Shown here: in pieces, positions 17,890-26,351 of the stretch
How positions within the stretch are numbered: position 1 is the first letter of the stretch
Layout: the number at the start of each line of letters is the position of its first letter
Assembly: GCF_002022445.1 (NCBI RefSeq)
Contig: NZ_MUYE01000001.1
Span: 1,247,501-1,311,500 of the forward strand
Length of the DNA stretch: 64,000 bases
Direction of reading: 5' to 3'
From: Bartonella sp. AR 15-3
GTDB lineage: Bacteria; Pseudomonadota; Alphaproteobacteria; Rhizobiales; Rhizobiaceae
Made by a program: the position numbers and the translations under genes
Notes under the pieces: model-generated
Databases searched by the model: none
Seen by the model: only the letters and a program-made list of their open reading frames with translations
What the model was told of the DNA's origin: nothing

Positions 17890-17922
17890 TTCCCTCCCAA
17901 AGATCTAAAAACTGGGAGGGAA
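17890..17922. promoter_or_regulatory. Strong hairpin downstream of the capsid gene
   Basis: A perfect 10-bp stem TTCCCTCCCA / TGGGAGGGAA with a 13-base loop fills the capsid-connector gap. In the direction of transcription (minus) it is followed by CAAAATAAAA rather than a T-run, so it is more likely an attenuator or RNA-stabilising 3' end of the capsid message than a full terminator. On the plus strand it is followed by a T-rich run. Confidence 0.6.
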
Positions 17923-17935
17923 TTTTACAATTTTT

Positions 17936-19066
17936 TTAAGAAGATACAGCATATGTTGAAATTACAATGGTTCCAAAATCCTGAGCTCCCTGAGAACCAC
18001 TTCCCGAACTGAAGCGTGTTTTTTTCATGCCAATAATTGTTTTTGCGGCAACGCCAAATTCACGTTCATAGTCAAAGAGCTCTTCCACCAATTTATAGCG
18101 TGTAGCACCCCGATCTTTACCGAAAGCGATAACAGCACTTTGTGCCCCTAATAAAACGGCACGACGTACATGAGGGATCATAGTTATAGCCTTAGGATCG
18201 TCAGTCAACGAGCCTACGCCCTCTGTGATATGCGCTGCTTCTCGTAAGATGACCCCATTATACATGCCCAATGATCCATTATAGATGGGATTTTTCAAAC
18301 GACTTCCATTGTAAACTGCCTTAGTAATATCGAGCCATTGCCCTGGCTCTGTATTAGTTCTCAATTGTGTAACTTGTGTTGGATGGAGATAAAGGACATA
18401 AACATTTTCTCCATCGACACGCACAGGTCTAATTTTTGGATTAGCAAGTTTAGCGCGCTCTACAGCTCTATCAATCAGCTTAAGAGTAAAGGTATCGGTT
18501 GATTTAAGATCTGCATCTTTTGTTTTTCCATTAGGACGCAGTATCCGTTTATCGCTTGGTTCAGTTGGTTTATTAAATCCGTAATGCACAGATCTCAGCG
18601 TTATAGTTCGTCCTTCAAAATTGATGTTATCGGCTGTAAACCCACACACATGAAGAAAGAACATCAGACTCAAACGATCCGCATACCAATCAACAAGTGC
18701 ATTTTTGGCTTCTGTCCGTAAATTATGTAAAATTCTCTGCTGATCAATTGTGCCTTCATTTTTAACACGGACAGCATGAGAAAGTTCATTAATTTGCAAA
18801 CGATCATTAAGGAATTGTAAATCTTCTTCTTTTCCTTCAAGTTCTTGTCCTTCAGTAACTCCCTCACCAAACAATTGGACGCGTAAACCAAAACTAATAG
18901 AATCTCCATGAGCTTTATTGGTTTCATCTTTCAATTGAATAATACTATTGGAATCTCTTCCAATAAGTGGTGCAATAGAAATTGCTTTTGAGACTTCTTG
19001 ATTAAGTAATTTCGACCATGTGCGTACAGCCAGTGGATGATTAAGTCCGATGCGAGTCACAGCCAT
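17936..19066 (-). CDS. Major capsid protein, N4-gp56 family
   Basis: 376 residues from the chosen ATG. The sequence has the hallmarks of the N4-gp56 capsid family: N-terminal KLLNQEVSKAISIAPLIGRDSNSIIQ, central LRTEAKNALVDWYADRLSLMFFLHVCG, then NVYVLYLHPTQVTQLR and NPIYNGSLGMYNGVILREAAHI. These proteins form HK97-fold icosahedral shells. The start at 19066 is preferred because GAGGGGG lies 5 bases upstream; a GTG twelve bases earlier overlaps that site. It is the central structural gene of the gene-transfer-agent-like cluster. Confidence 0.9.
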   Translation of the reverse strand: MAVTRIGLNHPLAVRTWSKLLNQEVSKAISIAPLIGRDSNSIIQLKDETNKAHGDSISFGLRVQLFGEGVTEGQELEGKEEDLQFLNDRLQINELSHAVRVKNEGTIDQQRILHNLRTEAKNALVDWYADRLSLMFFLHVCGFTADNINFEGRTITLRSVHYGFNKPTEPSDKRILRPNGKTKDADLKSTDTFTLKLIDRAVERAKLANPKIRPVRVDGENVYVLYLHPTQVTQLRTNTEPGQWLDITKAVYNGSRLKNPIYNGSLGMYNGVILREAAHITEGVGSLTDDPKAITMIPHVRRAVLLGAQSAVIAFGKDRGATRYKLVEELFDYEREFGVAAKTIIGMKKTRFSSGSGSQGAQDFGTIVISTYAVSS

Positions 19067-19090
19067 TTTCCCCCTCACAATTTTTGATAT

Positions 19091-19114
19091 AAAAAAACCG
19101 GCATTATACCGGAT
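19091..19114 (-). promoter_or_regulatory. TATAAT box within a small GC hairpin before the capsid gene
   Basis: Minus strand reads CCGGTATAATGCCGG then seven T. The TATAAT (19108-19103) is a perfect -10 hexamer about 37 bases before the capsid start, but no clear -35 is 17 bases away. The same bases form a short CCGG hairpin with a T-run, which could act as a weak terminator after the scaffold gene. Either reading would allow capsid expression to differ from the upstream genes. Confidence 0.4.
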
Positions 19115-19192
19115 GTTTCTTTTTTCCTCTTCTGATGCTCAGAACAGAAAGTCTTTTTTTAGTGTCTTATTTCTTTAGTATTTTTCCTCTTT

Positions 19193-20065
19193 TTAAAGCC
19201 CTCCCCCACTCATTAAATGGTTAAAAGCGACTTTATTTTTTGGATTATCGATCCAAACATTAAATTCCCCCTCGGACATCTTATCGAGAAGATCCAAAGA
19301 AATTGGCCCGTTGGGGCTCAAACCATTATAAGCTGCAAGGGTACGAGCAGAATTCTGCCTTTCCTGAATATCTTTTTCCCCCCATACACTTTCTTGTAAG
19401 CTTTTTGTTTCCTCAGTTTCGTTAGTCCCCTGTATAGTTTCACCTTTATGGTTTTGTGGTGTTGTATAACCAATAGTCTGTGCAATTGTATAAATCACTT
19501 CGGCAGGATTTTTATTTTTTTCACGACAATCCTGCACAATCTTTTTCAATTCATCCCCGATCATAGCATCAATCACTTTTGGATCTGTTAGTTCAGGATA
19601 AAGAGCAGCACAAGCAGCCAATTGTTTTGCACGCATTTCATAAACAAAATCAGCGGCTTGATTAAAATCGCTATGTGTTTTTTTGACAGTCTCCACAGAC
19701 TGATGAAAAAAAGACTGCAACCGCTCTGCTTCTGAAGACTCCTGCACCTGCGGCGAAACAGTCTGTTGAGCCTCCGACGTTTCCTGTTTATTTTGAAGGA
19801 TCTGTCCAAGCCATTGGAGATAGCCCATAAAATCTTTTTTCGGATCTGGTGGTGCTTGCATTGGCTCTTCGCCCTGAAACTTTTCCCTTTGATCACCTCC
19901 CCTTTCCTGCCCCAGTAAGACTGTTTCATTTTCATCGTCCTCTTCTGCCAGGACATTGCCGACTTCGTCTCCCCCAGAATCTCCTTCCACACTCTCTTCT
20001 GTTTTTTGCAAAGAATGCTTTTCCCATATGTGCTGTTCTTCTAATGTTAAAGTTTCTTCATTCAT
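19193..20065 (-). CDS. Putative capsid scaffold protein
   Basis: 290 residues, strongly acidic and Gln/Glu-rich (EDDENETVLLGQERGGDQREK), predicted helical, with a C-terminal region SEGEFNVWIDNPKNKVAFNHLMSGGGL. Acidic helical proteins between portal and capsid genes are the usual scaffolds of tailed phages; they fill the procapsid and leave before DNA packaging. No direct family motif recognised, so the call is by position, size and composition. Confidence 0.65.
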   Translation of the reverse strand: MNEETLTLEEQHIWEKHSLQKTEESVEGDSGGDEVGNVLAEEDDENETVLLGQERGGDQREKFQGEEPMQAPPDPKKDFMGYLQWLGQILQNKQETSEAQQTVSPQVQESSEAERLQSFFHQSVETVKKTHSDFNQAADFVYEMRAKQLAACAALYPELTDPKVIDAMIGDELKKIVQDCREKNKNPAEVIYTIAQTIGYTTPQNHKGETIQGTNETEETKSLQESVWGEKDIQERQNSARTLAAYNGLSPNGPISLDLLDKMSEGEFNVWIDNPKNKVAFNHLMSGGGL

Positions 20066-20370
20066 TATGTTTTCCTTACTTGCCTAAAACAGTAAAACGC
20101 CCCTCTTTCACGCAGAGAATGCATACAGTAAAATCACCTTTAAAACCTACAGAACAAACTCGACCTCTTTAGCCCCAAATCTGATATTTATCTGTCATGT
20201 CTTAAAAGAAAGCTCCTTCTAACCATCCTTCTGATATCACAATCTCTTCATCTTCCATGAGATGAATCCCCTATGCTTCAAGCAAGAGGCGCATAACTCT
20301 GAACATTCTTTCTTCATATATATTATTGAATAAATGCCCCTCTCTTATGCAGAGAACGCATACAGTAAAA
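20066..20370. repeat. Portal-scaffold gap with two ~40-bp direct repeats
   Basis: Two near-identical 40-base segments (GCCCCTCT...ATGCAGAGAA.GCATACAGTAAAATCA pattern) lie at about 20099-20138 and 20336-20375, 237 bases apart. The second copy overlaps the end of the portal gene. Each holds a small CTCT/AGAG hairpin. The region has no gene of its own and looks like a relic of duplication of the portal 3' end. Confidence 0.55.
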
Positions 20371-22194
20371 TCATCCCACAAGGTTCTGTAGAGCTTGTGC
20401 AATTCGTACACCTTCTGCTCCTTCTGGGAGTTGTTGGAGACCTTGTTGCTCATTGAGCACTTGACTGTTCTGCTGTGCTTTGAGTGCAATTTTATGAATA
20501 AGCGACGCAGGTAAAGGTGAATAGTGCAGAAAATCGAGCATAATCTCTGGTGTTACAAATTGTTGCATAAGCGGCAACAATTGCATAATCACAGAAAATG
20601 TTCGTTCTTTTTCATTCGTGCTTGTTGGCGCATCGTCTACCACAATATCATATTCTAAACTTGTGACCATTTCTCGTGTAAGGGGCACATATTTAGCATT
20701 CTCTTCTCCAGCAATACGGATCAAACGACCATCAGAAAGATAATTTTGGATAAGATAGAGAATTATTTTCCCCTGTCGTTGTCGATAGCGACGTAACCCA
20801 TCAAAGAAGGCAGCCAAAAGATTGAGCGAAGATTGCCGGCGTTTTTCTTCGAGTATACCTGGTTGATTGACAGAGCGTGTTCCAACAAATTCAGGAGATA
20901 ATCCTGTCACCTGAGAAATCGCTCCTTTTGCTTCATTAAAGAGTTGAAAAAAGCCATTTGGAAACTGTGCAACGGGTTTTGGTTGTATTCTTCCAGCAGC
21001 CACAGCACCATTTTTTAGCCAGGTAATACTATCGGCTCTTGCCCAGCTTTCTGTGGCTTGTCGATCATCATCGAAAGCATCCCGCTCTGCCATGACTCCG
21101 CCTTTAGATTGACTGTTGAGCAAGTGCATAACTTGACTAAAATATTTATTAGCCCAACGTTGAGGATCTTTAGTTGGACGGACGATTCCATAAAATTGTC
21201 GACTTAATTTATCGAATGTCCCAGTAATACATTCCCACCCCAATTGATGAGAAGGCACCAATGGTCTATCGGGTGCCTCAAGCAATTTTTTCCCCAAGAA
21301 AGCGCGTTTAACAACTTTTTTTGTCATTCTTGTTGCGGGAAATTGTGGAAATTCTTTTTTGATAAGTTGAAAATCCTGTTCAGAATACTCAGTAAACCGT
21401 CCTGTTTGAGGATTAAGAACCTTATAGATGACTTCGCGTTCGAACCACCGGCATTCAGCTAGTGTGACCATTTTAGAGCTTTGCAAAATGCTCTCACCAC
21501 CATCAAGGCTTTCATTTTGGTAATCGTCATTACCATAGCTATGAACACTCATTCCCGTTTGCTGTTGCACCCAATCCGCATTTAGCTCACTCCAATGCAC
21601 ATTGGGAAACATTTCTTGCGCTATATCCAGTGGCTTTTCATCGATATACCAAACCCGCTGAGCATCAATAAGATTAGGCTTAACGGCGCTTGTATCCCAA
21701 ACCATCTTCATAGGATCGAGCCGTGCAATGACGGGTTTTCCCCTAGGATCTTCTTCATAATCGAGCCGAGTATCGGTCCATCCCATACCACAAATAACAG
21801 TATCTTGAAAAGCGTCGGAGTCTTCATATTCACCATGAGCCTCATCGCGAAACCATTCTGCCGCTCCAGTAAGGATTTGATTAGCGATAGCAGCGCCTTC
21901 TTGTCGTGGAATAAATTGAACATGGCGTTTATTATTGCGTTCAGTTCCGACGACAGCATTAATCAAAGGCGCAACACGATTAAATGTCATGACGGGTCTG
22001 TTTTGTTCGCGCAAGGCAGCAAGATCTTGTTCATTCCACTGTCGACCATTGTAAAAATCGTAATCTTCTTGAGCATTTTTTCGCCATTGCTCGACATGAA
22101 CAATATCCTCTTGATACCACTTAACAAGCTTTTGAAAGAGCGCCTGATGTTCGAGGGTTTCAATTGAATTAAGAGAAGCAGTCTGCATATTCAT
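20371..22194 (-). CDS. Phage portal protein (P22-like)
   Basis: About 607 residues. The N-terminal region (DYDFYNGRQWNEQDLAALRE, RPVMTFNRVAPLINAVVGTE) and middle (LGWECITGTFDKLSRQFYGIVRP, AERDAFDDDRQATESWARAD) match long portal proteins of the P22 group. It forms the dodecameric DNA channel at one capsid vertex. I place the start at 22194 where ATG shares one base with the TAA of the terminase gene (TAATG), implying coupling; ATGs at 22209 and 22188 are alternatives. Confidence 0.85.
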   Translation of the reverse strand: MNMQTASLNSIETLEHQALFQKLVKWYQEDIVHVEQWRKNAQEDYDFYNGRQWNEQDLAALREQNRPVMTFNRVAPLINAVVGTERNNKRHVQFIPRQEGAAIANQILTGAAEWFRDEAHGEYEDSDAFQDTVICGMGWTDTRLDYEEDPRGKPVIARLDPMKMVWDTSAVKPNLIDAQRVWYIDEKPLDIAQEMFPNVHWSELNADWVQQQTGMSVHSYGNDDYQNESLDGGESILQSSKMVTLAECRWFEREVIYKVLNPQTGRFTEYSEQDFQLIKKEFPQFPATRMTKKVVKRAFLGKKLLEAPDRPLVPSHQLGWECITGTFDKLSRQFYGIVRPTKDPQRWANKYFSQVMHLLNSQSKGGVMAERDAFDDDRQATESWARADSITWLKNGAVAAGRIQPKPVAQFPNGFFQLFNEAKGAISQVTGLSPEFVGTRSVNQPGILEEKRRQSSLNLLAAFFDGLRRYRQRQGKIILYLIQNYLSDGRLIRIAGEENAKYVPLTREMVTSLEYDIVVDDAPTSTNEKERTFSVIMQLLPLMQQFVTPEIMLDFLHYSPLPASLIHKIALKAQQNSQVLNEQQGLQQLPEGAEGVRIAQALQNLVG

Positions 22195-23522
22195 TAAAAA
22201 GCCATCCATGATGTTGTAGAAGAAGAAGAACGTGACCGATAAACATCTCGTTTTTTTTGAGCACTGGGCTGTTCATAGGCCACGCATAACAGCCCAAAAC
22301 TATCGGCCCCATGGCTTGCCCAATCGTGTTCAGCTCCCAAACCGATATTGCGTTGTTCATCGCGTTTTTCGTGATACCAGGCAAGGGCTTTTCGCCCAGC
22401 CATTGTTGTCTCTCGATTAAACCATATAGCAGGGAATAATCGTCTTACAGCTTCGATACGCATTTTGACAGCACCGACACCTTGATTAGGAATAATTTGG
22501 GTACGAAAACCAGCCTGTTGGAGCGCACTTTCAAAACTGACATTATAGACGCGATCTTTTGTGGCACCATCATGAGGCAACACCATCAGTGCTTTTTCAT
22601 AGCCTTTGTGACAGATCCATCCAATATGCTCTGATAAGGGTTGTCCTTGTGCTTCATAATAATCGAGAACACGAATTTCGCGTCCGACAAATTGAGCCAC
22701 CCATAGAGCCGTTGCATCAGCTTTAGCACCCGTTCCACCGATATCCCAAAAGATTTTAACCTGGATCAAAGGATCACGTGGCACTGTAGTAATACGCCCC
22801 TCTTGTTCTGCTTCAAGCAGCAATTTTTGGTAATAAGCCCCTTGCATTGCCAGCAGATACTCCCCTTCCCAAATATGTTGATATTGTTCAGGTCTTTGTT
22901 CTAAATCAGCTGTTCGATCGCGATTAAGCTTTGCAGGAAATTTTGGATTATCGCGCCAATTGATTTCAACGCCTTTGATATTAGGATCTTTGGTAAAACG
23001 GAATCGTTTTTCAACGGCAGCATTTTCTCGGCAGGGGTTCCATGTCACCCATAATTCAGAATGCCACTCTTTTCCCTCTTCTCTTAGCGTTGGAATCAGG
23101 ACTTGCCAAGCGGCATCGGTCACAGGTTCTGCCTCATCCACCCAACAGAGCAGAATACGCCCCATAGATTTAACGCTAGCGATATTGCGGTCAAGACCAG
23201 CAAAAGCATATACGATACGGCCATCTTTTGACCTGATATATTTATCCCCAACTTCATAATAGTCGCTTAAAAAGGAATAGGATTCGATAGCACGTTTAAT
23301 TTCTTCGAGAGAACTTTCAGCCAATGAATTTTGGAATTGCCTTGCACAGAGGATAATGCCTCGTTCTCCGGTTTTGCCGTGACGATAACCAATCACAGCT
23401 GTCATTAAAGCAAAGGAGCGTGTTTTCCCTGATCCCCTTCCTCCCCAAGCAGCACGAACATCAGCTTTTCCGCTAAAAACAGGAATGAGTTTTGGAATCA
23501 AGGCAATCTGAGCGGTTGTCAT
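22194..23522 (-). CDS. Terminase large subunit
   Basis: 442 residues. ATPase half: Walker A GGRGSGKT (27-34) and Walker B LLCWVDE with Asp129-Glu130. Nuclease half: RNase H-like FWDIGGTGAKADATALW (first catalytic Asp at about 254) and a later acidic HDWASHGADSF. It drives DNA into the procapsid and cuts it. It is the first gene of the leftward structural operon; no strong ribosome site is seen (AAGGGTTATAGTG). No small-terminase gene is directly adjacent, which is unusual; a candidate lies 1.5 kb upstream beyond large inverted repeats. Confidence 0.92.
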   Translation of the reverse strand: MTTAQIALIPKLIPVFSGKADVRAAWGGRGSGKTRSFALMTAVIGYRHGKTGERGIILCARQFQNSLAESSLEEIKRAIESYSFLSDYYEVGDKYIRSKDGRIVYAFAGLDRNIASVKSMGRILLCWVDEAEPVTDAAWQVLIPTLREEGKEWHSELWVTWNPCRENAAVEKRFRFTKDPNIKGVEINWRDNPKFPAKLNRDRTADLEQRPEQYQHIWEGEYLLAMQGAYYQKLLLEAEQEGRITTVPRDPLIQVKIFWDIGGTGAKADATALWVAQFVGREIRVLDYYEAQGQPLSEHIGWICHKGYEKALMVLPHDGATKDRVYNVSFESALQQAGFRTQIIPNQGVGAVKMRIEAVRRLFPAIWFNRETTMAGRKALAWYHEKRDEQRNIGLGAEHDWASHGADSFGLLCVAYEQPSAQKKRDVYRSRSSSSTTSWMAF

Positions 23523-23752
23523 TGTGCACTATAACCCTTGTTAACCGACAGAACTTTCTCTCACTATGGAACACTGTATGATCCTCTTCAAAGAGGACAC
23601 TTTTCAAAAGAGATATCTGCTCTCTACGAGATCCTTGTCCATAAGACTCTTGATCCAAAAATCATAAAACATAATAACAGTTACCCTGAAGAGTAAAATT
23701 TCATTCCTTAACACAAAGAATTAAGCTCCAAGAACATTTAGAATACTCTAAG

Positions 23753-24180
23753 TTTATTTGACATACTTAACCTTTGTTTACAAAAACAATAATAAATACA
23801 AGCTGAAGAAGCTGATAAGAAATAAAGGACGCAAGAAAATGCAAAACAAACAGCTAATAAATGACGATTTAGAGATTACCTAAGCCATACCCTAAAATAT
23901 AAATCACTCACGATTTTTTTAAAAATTCTTCGCATTTATACGCTGTTATGGATACATTCAAGCATAAAAGACCTGAAAACTACACCACCTGCATCAATTG
24001 CTGAAAAGAAGGCATATATTTCTTAAAAATCAGGGAATAGAGTATGGTTTAGGTAATCTCTAAATCGTCATTTATTAGCTGTCTGTTTTGCATTTTCTTG
24101 CGTTCTTTATTTCTTGTCAACTTCTTCAGCTTGTATTTATTATTGTTTTTGTAAACAAAGGTTAAGTATGTCAAAATAAA
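23753..24180. repeat. Large inverted repeat IR1 (arms ~142 bp)
   Basis: Left arm about 23753-23893 and right arm about 24037-24180 are reverse complements with roughly seven substitutions and one indel; the loop is about 143 bases. The arm reads as an open frame ending NDDLEIT-stop in both copies, and the differences include conservative ones, hinting that it derives from coding DNA. Located just upstream of the terminase gene. Confidence 0.9.
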
Positions 24181-24430
24181 TCCCGAGTGTTCAAGACATG
24201 ATTGGATCATTCAGATTTACCAATATTAGGAACCATCAGTACAATCTCAACGAAATCCGATCCTCTTCAAAAAGGATAGATGACACAAAAACAGTGCTAG
24301 CCCCCCTCCCTGTTTCTTAACTATCGATCCATAAATCCTTTACAGCATCGAAAAAAAGTCACTCTTAAGGCGTATAATTCCATTCCTCAACATAATCAGG
24401 AAGATAAAATAGAAACATCCATAGGAGTGC

Positions 24431-24943
24431 TGGCATAATCAAATGCAGTAATCGAAGACAGTATAAATACTAATAGGAGATAACGAAGAGAGTAGTATCA
24501 TCAACAACAGCAAAGAGCCAATGAAAAAGCTGAGGAAGAATTTAACATTGAATGAAAGATTAAACCAAAAATAACGCAAAAATTATCTAAACCATTCCCC
24601 AAATAGAGAATTCGTTTATGACCTATCAAAAAATTCCCTGCACTCTTTTATTCATTTTTATTGATGCATTTCACTCTGCCCAGACATAAAAATCTTTTTT
24701 ACACATGTCCAAAAGATCAAAACACAGAGCACCTCATAACCATCTCTGAAGAGAAAGATTTTCATTCACTTCTCCCTAATTTATTAAAAGAGATTTGCGT
24801 TATTTTTGGTTTAATCTTTCATTCAATGTTAAATTCTTCCTCAGCTTTTTCATTGGCTCTTTGCTGTTGTTGATGATACTACTCTCTTCGTCATCTCCTA
24901 TTAATATTTATACTGTCTTCGATTACTGCATTTGATTATGCCA
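24431..24943. repeat. Large inverted repeat IR2 (arms 150 bp)
   Basis: Arms 24431-24580 and 24794-24943 match as reverse complements with only two visible mismatches (about 99% identity); loop 213 bases. The inner flank (ATTATCTAAACCATTCCCC) resembles the inner end of IR1 (ATTACCTAAGCCATACCC), so IR1 and IR2 are probably diverged copies of one element. Confidence 0.92.
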
Positions 24944-25002
24944 AAATATTGACTTACAGCGCTTCGAAGAACCCTTCTTCTAATATTTTTATATCTCACC
25001 CC

Positions 25003-25338
25003 CTAGGTTTCATTCCCACGAAACCCTTTGTAAGGCTTATCACTCATTGTCTCATTGGAAAGCATTGGTACAATCTCAACACGCGAAATAACCTTTGTCT
25101 TTTCCTCATCTTCTCCTGTCACTTGCAAAGGCAAAACTTTTGCTAACAAAGAAAAGAAAGGAACAGGATTATTGATCGCATGATAACAAAGATAAGAGAC
25201 CAATCCATCACGACCATACTGATTACCGGCCTGTTCAGCTGCAGTAAGGAGTGCTTTTTTGAAAATCTTTGTTGTTTTATTCACTGTTCCCTTTGGTCGT
25301 CCTCTTCCCTTCAAAGCAAGAGAATTATCCTGTATCAT
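25003..25338 (-). CDS. Possible terminase small subunit / DNA-packaging protein
   Basis: 111 residues. It begins with a GRGRPKGTVNKTTK basic motif and continues IFKKALLTAAEQAGNQYGRDGLVSYLCYHAINNPVPFFSLLAKVLPLQVTGE, a pattern common in small proteins encoded next to the large terminase of phages with N4-gp56 capsids. Here it lies 1.5 kb upstream of the terminase gene, with IR1 and IR2 between and IR3 on its other side. Ribosome site AGGAAC lies before the ATG. If correct, it would recognise DNA for packaging; in a gene transfer agent that specificity may be relaxed. Confidence 0.6.
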   Translation of the reverse strand: MIQDNSLALKGRGRPKGTVNKTTKIFKKALLTAAEQAGNQYGRDGLVSYLCYHAINNPVPFFSLLAKVLPLQVTGEDEEKTKVISRVEIVPMLSNETMSDKPYKGFRGNET

Positions 25339-25670
25339 TAGAAAGTTCCTTTTTCGTATCCAAAACCTTAAAGTTTGTTAAAAAATGTTTTCATGACAAG
25401 CCAACAATACTCCCCAATATCCTAGAGAACAGAGTAAGATGCTGTATTGCTCTGCAGTGGCTAGATGATAAAAAGTAATGAAATAAATTTTAGCCTTTTT
25501 AAAGTTCAGTATGACAGAAAAACCAATGGAACAGGGCTCTTATTCAAAAAAACAAGCCTATTCTACAGAACAAAGGTTATTCTTAAGAGAAGAAGGAGTG
25601 CTTTGTGCATGAAAAAATTACATTTTTTTCTTAAGAAATGCTTCTTAAGGGATGCCATTGGATAATGGTA
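25339..25670. other. Intergenic region upstream of the small-terminase candidate
   Basis: AT-rich, no open frame with a ribosome site; contains short TTCTTAAG repeats near 25630-25650 that also occur just outside the right arm of IR3. Confidence 0.4.
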
Positions 25671-26130
25671 GATTTTCTTTATGGTTTTTAAAGAGGCACT
25701 GTGGAGTCTTTTAGCCTTATTCATTGTTTTCTTTGTAGAGAGTTATAGGTCGTGTCAGAACAAAGTATGAGTGATAGAAGCTTCTGTTTCATTTTGCTCA
25801 ATATATGAAAGAGCATAGCTATAATTTTAATAAATCGTGCATTAAAATAAGTTAATGACAGCGTGTGATAAAAACGCTTCTCTCAACAAACTTTAAAGTT
25901 TTGATACGAAAAAGAAGACACCTTGATTGTAAAAAACAACTGTCTCTTTTTCAAGAATGCACGATTTATTAAAATTATAGCTATGCTCTTTCATATATTG
26001 AGCAAAATGAAACAGGAGCTTCTATCACTCATACTTTGTTCTGACACGACCTATAACTCTCTACAAAGAAAACAATGGATAAGGCTAAAAGACTCCACAG
26101 TGCCTCTTTAAAAAACCATAAAGAAAATTT
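25671..26130. repeat. Large inverted repeat IR3 (arms ~174 bp)
   Basis: Left arm about 25671-25844, right arm about 25956-26130, reverse complements with two substitutions and one indel (about 98% identity); loop 111 bases. No transposase frame inside. Its sequence is unlike IR1/IR2. It could be a MITE-like palindromic element or a product of the same rearrangement process. Confidence 0.9.
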
Positions 26131-26351
26131 ATTATTTTTTATGTTGCTTCTTAAGCGTCTTATAATTGCCTCTGACAATTATAATCTGTTGCAATTACAC
26201 CCCCACAACAGAAAAGCCCTCGCTGTTTTTGTATAAGCAACGTAAAAGACTTAAATAAAGACGAAATTGTGATTATGGATCTATAGTAGCTGTTTAGATT
26301 CACCTTGTCAAGTTTTATTTTATTCCTCTGCCATTTTACGGTTTCAAGTGT

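Noticed and set aside
10752-23522. Ordinary inducible prophage
   Set aside because: No integrase, excisionase, replication genes or attachment repeats in the cluster; replication genes are in a distant separate module, fitting a gene transfer agent better.
25671-26130. Insertion sequence
   Set aside because: The 111-base loop has no room for a transposase and no target-site duplication is evident.
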